Assembly (NCBI RefSeq): GCF_030272615.1
Contig: NC_081408.1
Span: 60,286,114-60,350,113, forward strand
Direction of reading: 5' to 3'
DNA: 64,000 nt
From: Cryptomeria japonica
Lineage: Eukaryota; Streptophyta; Pinopsida; Cupressales; Cupressaceae
The notes beneath the pieces are model-generated. The model was not told the origin of the DNA and did not search any database. It saw nothing but the letters and a program-made list of their open reading frames with translations. The translations under genes were made by a program, and so were the position numbers. This document shows positions 37,093 through 48,120 of the stretch, piece by piece. Position 1 is the stretch's first letter, and every line of letters starts with the position of its first letter.

Positions 37093-38227
37093 TTTTGGTG
37101 AACCCACATTGCTCCTTTGAACTATACTGCTTTCATGCATTGAATAGTGGGACATTCTTGGAACCAGAGGGAAACCTCTTAGAGCAAGATGTCGTCACTT
37201 TTTGTACAGTGGGTCATTCTCGTAACCAAAGCATAGTCTCTTAGAGCAAGATGTCTTCTCTTCTTCTTTTCTTGTACAATGAGACATTCTTGGAACCAGG
37301 GGGAAACCTCTTAGAGCAAGATATCGTCACTTTTCTCTTGTACAGTGGGTCATTCTCAGAACCAGAGCAGGGTCTCTTAGAGCGAGGTGATGCCACTTTT
37401 CTCGTTTGCGGGGTGATTATTCTCGGAACCAGAGCATGGTCTCTTAGAGTGAGATATCACACCTTTCTTGACACTTGTACTATACATTGTATACATGTTG
37501 TAGCGTACTCAAACATAGACTCCTATGAGGCGCTTCGAACCTCACTTGCACACACGCACATGAGGCTGAGTGGAACTAATGGAGTTCTCACTCTATCTCT
37601 CTTTACATGGATCACCTAGGCATTGCACACACGCACATGAGGCTGAGTGGAACTAATGGAGTTCTCACTCTATCTCTCTTTACATGGATCACCTAGGCAG
37701 GCTCTAGGGGTGAGTTTGTCCATGTCCTTCCATGGATCACCTATTTTTAGGGGTGAGACGTCAATGGTTTCTTTCTTCTTCGCCTTTCTTCTCATGGGTC
37801 ACCAAAGTGTGTATTCATGTTCTTTCTCTTCTTCCTCTCATGAACTCATAGTTTTACTATTGATAGTTCATGGATGATGTCAGCTTTTCTCTTTTATGTG
37901 ATCGCTTGTGTTTATGTGATGGCATTGGTCTTTGTGTCCTGATTAGTGGTTGAGACATTTGAGCTCGAGATCTCTTCGGCTAGCTAGCTTGTCGTCTTGT
38001 GTCTTGTTCTTGTTGTGTCTTTTTTGCGCTTTGTCTTTGTTTTGTGTGCTCTTGCATATGTTGGCGTGAGTTGAGACAATAAGATTGGGGGCTTTTTGCT
38101 CCTGAATGTTAGTGATATCTTATACTCCTCGTGGTTTTGCTCTGCATTTCTCATCTTCATCTCTCTTTTCTTCTACTTTACCGGTAGTAGTGGCGTAAGC
38201 CATACTCCCGCTAAAGTGGGGGCTAAA
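37093..38227 (+). repeat. Repetitive interior of the LTR retrotransposon
   Basis: From 37140 to 37470, a unit of about 75-100 bases with GACATTCTTGGAACCAG, CTCTTAGAGCAAGAT and a (T)CACTTTT stretch is repeated about five times. At 37550-37697 a 77-base unit starting CACACGCACATGAGGCTGAG is present twice with almost no difference. Frames at 37251-37877 follow these repeats and have no domain. Confidence 0.8.
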
Positions 38228-38913
38228 TGTAGTGTCATAAAATTGCGACCCTTGCAATTTTAACCACATTTGGGGTCCTCACCTTGGCGATGACATCTCC
38301 TTCCTTAACCAAGACCTATTTTTGCATTTCCAACCCTTCACTCTTCTTCTTTCATATCTTGTGTCTACTTTAGACCATGTCCAGGCCCCAAAATAGGGCA
38401 GGACAGTAGCGTGGCGCCGCTGTCCCCCTAGGACAGGGGTGTGGCGCCCATGTCCCCACCCCTTAGGGTGGTCCTATGTTCGGTCTATCCAATCTCCTAT
38501 GCATTTCTTGTCTTCGGGGTTTGTTATTCCTCTTTGTCGGCCTTCGGTGGTTGAAAATTAATCCTTGAGGCATGTACAAAAAGGAATTCAATACCCTCAT
38601 TCATGGACAAATGACATATGATAAGAGATAGGGAGCATAAGGAGAAGAGACAAGATTTCAAGGTCATTATCAAGCATTCAAGCATTCAAGTCTTCTTCAT
38701 TCATCCATTGGAGCAACATTAAAACATTCATTTGCAAGCATGTGTGTGTGTTAGGGTTTTGCCATGTTACATGCCATTTCATATAACATTTGTGGTTACA
38801 TTCAAGAAGCAAAGCAATCATCATCAACAAGTTGCAGATCTACAACGTATACATTTCCATTGTTTACATTCAAGCATTTGCAATTACTTTCTTTCAAGGT
38901 TGATTCCTCAACC

Positions 38914-38936
38914 GGGGTTTGACTTAGGCAAACCCC
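38914..38936 (+). other. Conserved LTR hairpin, right LTR copy
   Basis: The stem GGGGTTTG/CAAACCCC is identical to the left LTR copy. The loop is ACTTAGG, one base different. Confidence 0.8.
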
Positions 38937-39431
38937 TATCCACAACCCCCCTTTCTTCTCTTTTTTGTGTGTAGGTTGTAGGTGCGCAACTGTAATTGCA
39001 GGTTTGGGCTTCATTTGCAGAGACAAAAGAACCCTTTTCGTTTCGCAGATTTTGTGGCGGACCATGTACATTCACACCACGGTCCTGACGAATTTTCTCC
39101 AAATTTGTAGGGCAGGCATCAGTTTAATTAGCTCAGATCCGAAGTTGCAGCACGATCCTGAATTGGTAGCACCTCATTTTACTCATTTCCTCTCTCTTGT
39201 CCACATAGTGAACAAGTCAACTTTCTCATTTACAAAAGAGGGTAAATCACACTTCAACCACTTGCAATCCACTCAGAATTCACATCCTTGTTTCCCTTGG
39301 ATTTGAATCTAGCAAATTCAACCCCTCTTTTGAATGTAAAGTCCTCCTCCAAGTGAAAATCATCCTAGTGGCTTCCTTTCTCTCTCCTATGTGGGGACTC
39401 ACTAGGATCCAATTTTCCACTTTACAGAAAG

Positions 39432-39547
39432 ATATAGAGGAAACTTCCTAAAATTAACTAAAGACGAAAGACATGAAAGGTAGTTTCTAAATACTAACTT
39501 ATTGACAAAGATGACCATTATATCAATATTACAATATTATTTTTATA
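39432..39547 (-). mobile_element. Second part of the interrupted TRIM-like LTR
   Basis: This continues the LTR cut at 36174 and is homologous to the second half of 33026-33244. It ends TTTTATA just before the GTTGT duplication. Confidence 0.8.
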
Positions 39548-41859
39548 GTTGTAACTCCCATAATCCACGCCAAGAAAGACATATTTGAATATTTGCCTTA
39601 AAATTACCTCCAAAATGAATTCAAAGTACAATAAGGTTGCAACATATGAAAGTTGCCAAAATATTTGGTCTTATTGCTTCAAATTATTCACTTACATCAT
39701 TTATTTAACTAGACTATAGGAAATTAAAAATAAAACATATTTTTGGTTGATGAGGATAGCCTCTGCACCATCAATGCTCTTACATTAGACACCTAGGGCA
39801 ATCGAATGACTTGTGCTTGTTCTTCATCCATCATCCCCCCTTATCCTCTTCCTCTTTCTTCTCCTTCACCTTACTCTGCACCTTTCTATCTTCATATTTC
39901 CTCTCTTTCTCCCTCTTGTGAAATTTATTTGACTATACCATGATTCATCCTCCCACTCTATTTCGTCATCTTCATCACCTGCGTTCAAAGCAATACTAGC
40001 AACTCATAGAAATCAAGGAATTCGATTTGCTCACCTTCCTCACCTTTCTTTTCTTCTCACATTTCAGCAAAATCAATAACACTTTGCTTCAACTCAACCT
40101 ACAACTTCTTATTGTTGGACTCTTCCACTTTTATTTTTTCATATTTGTTTACCATTTTAGTCAAAAGAAAATTAGCCTTGACAATATTTGAAAAATTAAT
40201 AATTATCTTTACATTAACCTCTTTCACTTCTAGTGGAACATCCTTCTCAATTTTCTCATATTCCTTATCATTCACATGTAAACCAACTTCATCGACAATT
40301 TTAGAAATATGAGATTTTACCTCATTATTTTTTGCTGAAACTTAAATTGCTCCACCTATTGTCAATGCAATCCATTCTCTTTTGATGCGTGCAACTTGCA
40401 TTGGTATATCCTCTTCTTTATTCTTATTTGCACTTTCCAATACTTTCTTGTCCTCCAAGAGGCTCTCATCTGTTGTTGCAATTTCCTCTTTCTTTCTCCT
40501 TTCTTTCTTTATGCTTATCTTCATTTCTTGCTTTCATTTAACTTGAATTGTGTTGGCTTCTTCAACATGTTATTTTTTCCATAATCTTCCCATCAGTGGA
40601 CTATAGAAATGTAGATTTTCGCATTTCTTCTTGTTGTCCTCTTTACTCAATCGAGCTCTATTTCATGATAGATATCTAGCTCTTCCCCTTCTGCTGGATG
40701 ACATTCCACCCTCTCATAATGCATCTTTTTACTCTTATTTTGTATGCCCTCTTTGCTTGCATACACAACTTCATTTGCAAATAAATTATCATCAAAAGAA
40801 TAATGAGTCAACCTTTACCCATTTTCCTTTCCTAAAATATTCTTTTGTTTTTAAACTTTTGTTTTCAACTCTCTCATGCACTCATTCTTGAGTTTTCTCA
40901 TCTCAATCATGAATTCCTTCCTTCTCTTCTCAAGCAATGAAATTTCTAAATCCAATCCTACATTAAACTTGAACTTTGTCCTCTTCTTTGAAGACATCTT
41001 TAAAGACACAAAAGTTTCTATGCAGTTACAAGTCCTCCTTCTAACAACCTCTCTCACTTTAGGGTACCTTTTATAGTTTCAGGTACTCCTTGCAACAAAA
41101 ATTACCACGTCACACTACCCTCTACCCAACAAATATTTTTGGAAGACACATCTCTCTCTGCACCTTGTACCCATCCTCAACCTCTGTTGGAGGATAGTAA
41201 CAAACTCATGCAATCCATCCATAAATCCTAGTGCTAGACTGCCCCACATTCAACTCTTTATCTACATACTTGGGAACACTTTCTCTAATACTTGTTATCT
41301 ACTCTCTCTCTCAAATACCCATATTAAAACTACAAATTATCATGAATTAGAATGTTGCAAATCAATAAACAACTTGAAATATTAACTTTCAAACAAGAAA
41401 TTTCTTCTATTCAAATTCAAGGAAATAGCCTCTAAAAAGCCTTACATCAAAATGGGTTTCAAGAACCACAACCTACAACAATATGGGTTGCATTACATCA
41501 ATTATTTGTAGTTTTTGGAGATGGCAAACATGAAGTTTAATGGTAGCTTCACCTGCAGACAAACTTGAGGTCTTCTCCTACCCCGCAATTGTAACTTCAA
41601 CACTTCTTTTCCAAATCCTTCCCCTTTTCTCAATCTCTCCCTTCAAAACTCCCAAACTTTTTAAATTTTTGAGTATGAGATTGTTTTTTTGAAAGGTGTA
41701 GTTGCCAATAACTGCACTAGTTATCATAACCTTAGATTTGGTAACTCTTCCAAATGCTACGCCAAAACAAGAGAAGGCTTCTCACACACTTAGAAGCTTT
41801 GCTTAATTGCTCAATGATGGCTTGGCATCTATGCCCGACAACCTGCTAACAAAAGGAAT
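39548..41859 (-). other. Outer repeat continuation with a Lys/Glu-rich coding-like relic
   Basis: The first 100 bases match 41990-42060. From about 39790 to 41060 the minus strand reads as broken, strongly charged protein: NECMRELKTKV and MSSKKRTKFKFNVGLDLEIS (about 41000-40870), MKISIKKERRKKEEIATTDE (40524-40465), then an Asp/Glu-rich stretch DDEIEWEDESWYSQ (about 39970-39930). Stops and frame changes are frequent. I do not recognise the family; a retrotransposon gag or a coiled-coil protein are both possible. Confidence 0.35.
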
Positions 41860-42065
41860 CAACTATGACGCTCACTTAACTCACTAGGACCTCAAAATAG
41901 AGAAAGCAAACCCACTCATTCTTGGGCGCCCACTTTTAATGTCTATGAGTAAAGGAAAGAATGCACGAGTTATGGCAAGTTGTAACTCCTAGAATCCATG
42001 CCAAGAATGGTATATTTTGAATTTTTGCCTTAATTTGCCTCCAAAATGAATTCAATTAATAGTAA
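41860..42065. repeat. Outer dispersed repeat, uninterrupted copy
   Basis: This matches 32890-33025 directly followed by 39548-39640. The junction GGCAAGTTGTAACTCC here is the pre-insertion target of the TRIM-like element. Confidence 0.8.
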
Positions 42066-45000
42066 GGCAATGACGTTAGAAATAAAATAAATATTGTTAG
42101 GTTGCACAACATTTGAGAAAAATGTTTATGCATTGGGGAGGAAGAAAGGGTTGGGGTGGGAAATAAAATAAGTGGTGTTAGGCTTGTGGGTGGGGGAAGG
42201 CCATATGGGGGGTGGGAGAAGAAAACATCAGATGATTAGGGAAGGAAGGGTTGGGGAACCTTGAATCAAGGCCATCATAAGACTTTTTGCTTTTACCCAA
42301 CTTTAATTACCCAAGAAATCGTGTTATGTACAAATGTGATGATAACATTAGTTCAATTTAGTAGCATTTTTTGGTATTACTAAGTTCTATTAGTCAACTA
42401 CAAGAGTATAACTAACTCTACTTTATTCCTTGATTTATTTTACCTCCTACTTTATTTTTTCCTATACTAGTAGGCTTAGGTATTTTTTCCATTGTACATG
42501 CATGATATCCTTTATATTTTGTAAAATTTAGATATCTATTCAAAATAACTTTATGGTACACAAAATAGAACTAAACTTGAAGTATCCATAATATAGAAAA
42601 GTAAGATATAAGTACCAAGACAAAAGACACAATCAACCCTTTAATATTGTTTTTAAAATGACCAGATTCTAGAATGTTTGAAACTTTATTTTTGTACATT
42701 TCAATCTAAAATACTAGATTAATAGAGATCTATAATGCCCAAAGTGGTTGAAATTGTAAAAATAATATGCTTATAGAATAAGAATAAAAATTGCATTGGA
42801 GTGTGGATATTAGAAAATGACACTAGAAAATAAGTTTGTTTGTGAAAGCTATGATTATTTCTGCTTTTGAAAGCATGATTGAACAACAAAATATCTAAGA
42901 AAATTCTGATGCTAAAAATAAAGAAGTCAACCATTGCAAAGAGCACAATTTTTTTTTGCACTTCAAAAAAATTACTCAAAAAAATACCATTATGTGAGGA
43001 AGTTATGTTCATTTGAATTTAGGGTGGGTAATAAAAAATGCCAATGTATAGGTGTCCCTTAAAATTTTATTTGAAAATAATGATTTTAGCATTTCATATG
43101 ATAATACCATCATTCAATAGTAGTACACATTGTTGCACACATGTACTAATGTTTTGATGGTAAGGCCATATGAATTTCCACATGAATAGTGCCAAGCCAA
43201 AAAAAAAAAGACCCCCCCAAGCAACAATATCTAACTTTAACAAATTGTATATCAATTTATAGGTTTTTATATATTCTAGATGTAATGCTAGTGTCTATTT
43301 GGTTCCAAAATGCCCAAAAATATTGATAGCTTACAAAACACATGCAAATCAAATATAAATAAAACTTAGTTGTATATTTTCTTCCTATAACCTATTTTGA
43401 ACAAAATGAAATCATGATCTAACCTATGTTCCACAGGGACACTTCCTCGGCCTTGGTATCCTTTTCCCCATACCAAGGATGGTATGGGGACACGAGAATG
43501 TTTTTTCAATGTTTCTTGTCCGTTCTAGAAATAGGGGACATTTCTGGGCCTATTGCTCCAATTTTAGCTCTTTGGACAATCCATAAAAAATGTCTAGTTG
43601 AGTTACAAGTAGAAATAACATGTTGAGTAGAAAAAATGGAGCAAATGTTTTGGTTGCAGACTTAAAGTAGATGCAGAGGATGTGAGACTGGAAGATTTTA
43701 AAAAACAATGCTAAGCCAAAATGTTTTTTTTTTGTAATAGCTTGCTATTTTATTTTGTATAAGATCATCAATAAAATTCAACAAAAATGCATAGGACTAC
43801 TTCACTGCAACACTCTCATACAACCTTGACAAATTTGGTAGCGCACCTTCATGTGACCACCATGTAGTTTGGATATCCACCATTTTATCATTTTTATTCG
43901 TGGATGGCTCCTAAAGCATTGGATTGATCTTGTTTCCATTGGTTTTGGAAAGTGGTCGATATTCATTTAACAAAAGAAATTCTTATGTTTCTTGCATGAT
44001 TGAACACTTTAAATTCTAGGGACAATCTATCACATGAATGAACTTACTCAGGTTATTGCCAATTTTTAGAGTATGCTTTGTGAAAGATAATTCAAGGAAT
44101 CAATGCATATAGCTTATAAGCTTATATTGCATGAGAAAATTTAATAGTTTAAGTATTTCAAAATTTCTTCCAAAAGGGAATGAGAATGATGCTTAATTCT
44201 TTTTGCTAGTATAATGTTTTTTACCCAATCAATGATGAGCATTAATGTCTATGATGAATGCTTTATCATTTTTAGGATATGCCTATTTTTTTAAGAGCCA
44301 TCCCTTGTCGTCCCTTCGAAAATGGCCCAAAAGTACCCTCGTACTAGAAATGATGCACACACCCAAATTCATGAAATCCATTGTCTCTCAAAATATAGAA
44401 ATGAACTTTGACCTTTCTTGATGTTAATGGATAGAATACTATGTTAGATTGTACAAATAAGCAATAAACTATCTAAGACCTAGTGAAAGAGTAGATACAA
44501 CATAACTATTCAATAAGATCAATGAATCAAATATAATATATTCATTCAAAAATAATATATAAGTTATTACAATGAAAGAATATAATACATAAAAATAATT
44601 ATAATTTAATTCAAGTATTTCACACTTTTTTATTTTTGAAAGTTCACTTGATGGTCCTTTGAATGTAAATTTTTCTTGGAGATGCTCAACATTTCTAATT
44701 AAATGGTCAACCATTAAAAGAAAAATAAATTTCCAAGGGATTAAATAACATGATATGATAGTTATATGTTTATTAGTTTTAGTTTATTTTAGTGAAAAAT
44801 GACTTTTTTTATTTAATTGGTTGTGATTGTAGGGATATTAATCAAGAGATGCGCTCTTATTCAGATGATATAAAGCAATATGTTATGGTGGATAGTTGTC
44901 TTATCTAAGAATGGTTAGCATGATCAAGGGCATTGATTGAGCTGTTACCACAACTTCTTATGAGGTGATCTAACAATGATGCATCATGTAGAGATAATGA

Positions 45001-45469
45001 CCCAATATTCTAGGAGGGATCAATAAACAAAGGTTACCTTTATTGTCCCCTTTATAAAGGCAATACAAATACTAGTAATAAAGATAATCATGTAAGATAA
45101 ATTACATGAACCTCCTACATTACCTTTATAAGATGCGAAAGAACATTAGGAGAGACGAACAAGAGGAGTTAGATTAATTGATAAAGATTAAAAGTATTAG
45201 ATTTAGTAGCATACAAACATACATTAAATGAGGGATATTACTGATGGGAAGCTTATCATAGAAAGAAAGGAAACCACTAATAGAGTAGTAGAAAATTTAT
45301 GTTCTTAAGAAACCCTCCTATGAATAGGTGTAAGATGCATAAGGACCCATCCAAATGTTTTTGAGAATTTTTTTGGCGTAAAAAAGAGAAATGATAGGAT
45401 CAAATTTCTAGAGGGTGAGAGAATGAGATTATAATTAATTGAAGGAATTTTTAGTTAGAGTACATTTTA
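42066..45469. other. Unassigned AT-rich DNA
   Basis: No gene, LTR pair or RNA gene was recognised. G-rich patches occur at 42135-42260. A short strong inverted repeat lies at 43466-43489. Small minus-strand frames at 42719-43012 and 44469-44714 have no recognisable domain. Confidence 0.35.
43466..43489. repeat. Short perfect inverted repeat
   Basis: CCCCATACC, a six-base loop and GGTATGGGG. The left flank CCTTGGTA also pairs with TACCAAGG overlapping the loop, so two alternative stems are possible. Confidence 0.7.
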
Positions 45470-46559
45470 AGAAACTGTGTCTTGAAAATTATATTAAAAT
45501 TATGACAAATATTTAATTAAAATCATAAAATTTTGGGTGATTTTTTAATTTTAGAAATCAAATTTAAATTGGAGGGTAGTATTTCTTGATGTATCAAGTT
45601 TTTTATATATAGACTATTTTTTCTTATTAATGTATAACATTTATGGTGATTCAACATTTAAATTTCCTATTAGTATTTAGCTTTTGAATGTAAATATGTT
45701 GAATTGAGATGAGCATTGAAAATTGAAAATAGCCCCTACTAAATTTGAGTGATTAGGGTGGTCGTCTATGGAAAGACTCAAGCCCAAGCATAGCACAAAA
45801 GACAAATACTCATGCAAAGGTTTGGCTTTATAGATTATATTGATGAAAAATTCAATATCATAAATACATTGCATAGTTGAAGTAAAAGATTTGACAAGAT
45901 GTCTACAACTTTTATTCACAAACATAAATGAATGTGGCATAAAATGGTTGTTTATAAAAATCATAACTAGAAATGAGAATTCCTATGAAACTAGAAAGAG
46001 AAAGCATATCTAATTATTTTTCTTATGACTTGCAATATCCATCAATAACAACTTTCTAAATGTAAAATAAAATACAATGTAGTTGTAAACCAAGAAAAGG
46101 AAGTTGTAATGATCCAATTTGAACCATCTACATCTATCCATCCTAATTGTTGTGCTCAATGATGGTTAGCATTTTGTTACATGGCTAGAGTGTATTAACA
46201 TGTAGCACTACTAAAGTATTTAAGTGTCTTGCATAGAAAAATTCTTATTCGTGCATAGGAACATCCAATGAATGGGATGCATAAGCCTTCAATAAGAGCA
46301 TAAGGAATGGTGAATGCACATTGGTTTGCAATGTTTAAAATAATTGTGCTCTAATAATTTTCCCCTTTTGAAAGTGATGAACCCATAACATGTTTGGTGA
46401 GTTGTGGAAATTGAATATGGAATTGTTGAATATATTATACCACTTTGCTTGACTTGTATATTACCTTAACCACTCTAAATGATTGATATGAATCTTGGCA
46501 TGTGCACATTGTGGTATTTTGAACATGACCTCATCTTTCTCGAAAAAACAAAAGTATTA
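45470..46559 (-). other. Probable 3' portion of the decayed gypsy element
   Basis: It lies directly downstream (minus sense) of integrase remnants. The 95-codon minus-strand frame at 45677-45964 has no recognisable domain. No LTR could be delimited. Confidence 0.3.
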
Positions 46560-48120
46560 AAGATCCGACTTTGAAGGTTGTAGTTGATGCTTGATCAATA
46601 AGAGGATGAAAGTATGGCTTGAGTAGTTCCACGCTAAAAACATTGGATGTTAATCCAAGTATATTAAAGATTAATAAGAAAAGTATTCTCAGTAATTACA
46701 CCTAGTATGGTGTATAAAACACAGTATAAAGGCTTCATCTTCTAATGTGGACCCTTGAAGTGTTCCTTCTGAAGATGAAACTAGACCTTATCACCAACCT
46801 TAAGGAATAAAGTATGCAATGAGCATTGCAGCTCTTTGTATTTGCTTTGTTGTTGTAATAGAATCTACTAAGCCTATTAATTAACATTCTTAATATATTA
46901 TAAACATTTATAAGTTTTATTTTCTTCTCATTACTATGCATGTATTTAAGCATGGTGGTGCATAGAAGGATATGTTGATGGGTTCTTTAGGCTAGAAGCT
47001 AGAAATGTTTGAGAAAGACCACACCTTGTATAACTATGCAAAGCTCCATTATAAGTATGTAAGATCTAAAGTAGGTTATTATCCTAAATGCATTTGAGTG
47101 CATGTAGTTGTACATGTACAATAGGTGCAAAAGTGCGCAATTCATTACCTCTATTGACTAGTATTCTATGAATGAGAGGTTGTGTATTGAATTAACTATG
47201 TATCCAATATTTTTCACATGAAACACAAAAATACACTAACAAATCTTGGGTCACAATAACAAAATGATGAAGGTAGTTTGAAATGTACTCAAATTTGATT
47301 GAAGAAGAGGTGTGTTGCCTCCTACATTACGATGCTTTTCTTGCAATAAATCACAATGGCCATATTTGGTAATTTCTCTAATATAACAAATTGCAGAGAA
47401 TGATGGTGTTTCATCATAGGGCTTTTGCTCATTACATTGATTCTAAAAGTTGAACCATGGCCTTTGTACAATTTCAAGAGGTGTGTAAAACTTGATTTTC
47501 TTGTTCCTAGACTAGGTGATATGGAATCCAATAATTGATATGGTGCCCAACATCTATGTGTATGTAATGCCAACAAAAGTTTTTTTTTATAGCATCACAA
47601 GTCTTGGTAATGTTGAAGTGTTTAGTAATCTTGAACTAGTGTGCCTCCTAGATGAGTCATTAACGAGGTTCTCCTTTTGGAACACACAAATGTTTGAGCT
47701 TGGAGAGGATCCTATCACTCAAATGAAATTCACAAACTTGTTTGCCTTTTGTGAGATCAACATATATCTACATGATATGAAATAGATTGAATTGAGGTTC
47801 TCCCAATTCATGAAATTACGACGATGTAATTCTAGTGTATAAAGTAGTGGTATATTGAGACAATTTTCTACCTTATCATCTTTCCCCTTCTTGTGCTTGA
47901 TTACCAAATAAAACTACAATAGGTATGTATACCCTTTCATGTGGTAAACATTCTCTACATTTTTTATTTGTATTGAAACTAAAGTGGCTTTTAATTGGAA
48001 TGAATGTCTATTTCCTTACCCACAATGTAGTGTTGGCACTACTTGATATCTTTTAAAATGCAAGAAAGTTCTTTCTCGTGGGTGGAGTTTATTGTGACCT
48101 CATAGTTGTTGAGTAATACA
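46560..48120 (-). pseudogene. Gypsy pol relic (RNase H end and integrase)
   Basis: On the minus strand from high to low coordinate: VIKHKKGKDDKVENCLNIP (about 47907-47850), matching the end of gypsy RNase H; an integrase core with YCKKSIVM, EATHLFFNQI (about 47340-47290), DPRFVS (about 47250) and LIQYTTSHS; then the integrase C-terminal VGDKV-FHLQKEHFKGPH (about 46800-46747), followed by PLYCVLYTILGV. Stops and frame changes are numerous. Gypsy pol makes reverse transcriptase and integrase; this copy is dead. Confidence 0.75.

Larger units (their letters stand above)
36175..39426 (+). mobile_element. Structurally complete non-coding LTR retrotransposon
   Basis: LTRs lie at 36175-37092 (918 bases) and 38228-39426 (1199 bases). 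Both begin TGTAGTGTCATAAAATTGCG and end at CCAATTTTCCACTTTA plus two bases (GA in the left, CA in the right). GAAAG at 36170-36174 and 39427-39431 is the 5-bp target-site duplication. A purine tract AAAGTGGGGGCTAAA precedes the right LTR. The 1135-base interior has no gag or pol and is mostly tandem repeats. The LTRs have many substitutions, so the insertion is old. It would need enzymes from a related autonomous element. The length difference is one 280-base segment (38986-39265) absent from the left LTR, with a TGC microhomology at the junction. Confidence 0.9.
33026..39547 (-). mobile_element. Short non-autonomous LTR element (TRIM-like), interrupted twice
   Basis: LTR one is 33026-33244 (219 bases). 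LTR two is split: 36066-36174 plus 39432-39547 (225 bases). Both start TGAAAT-ATAATTGATT and end in TTTTATA or TTTAATA. The flanking GTTGT at 33021-33025 and 39548-39552 is the target-site duplication, confirmed by the empty-site homologue at 41990-41996. Beside LTR two, TGATATCAAAG (reading minus from 36065) resembles a degenerate initiator-Met tRNA primer site, giving minus orientation. Without the two nested insertions it would be about 1.43 kb, with no coding capacity. Confidence 0.8.

Noticed and set aside
36693-39306. Small paired frames in the two LTRs (near 36693 and 38732)
   Set aside because: They are the same LTR sequence read twice, including the hairpin; no domain, and the two copies differ without coding constraint.
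47516-47785. 89-codon plus-strand frame
   Set aside because: It is opposite the gypsy pol relic, whose minus-strand motifs are clear; no domain on the plus strand.
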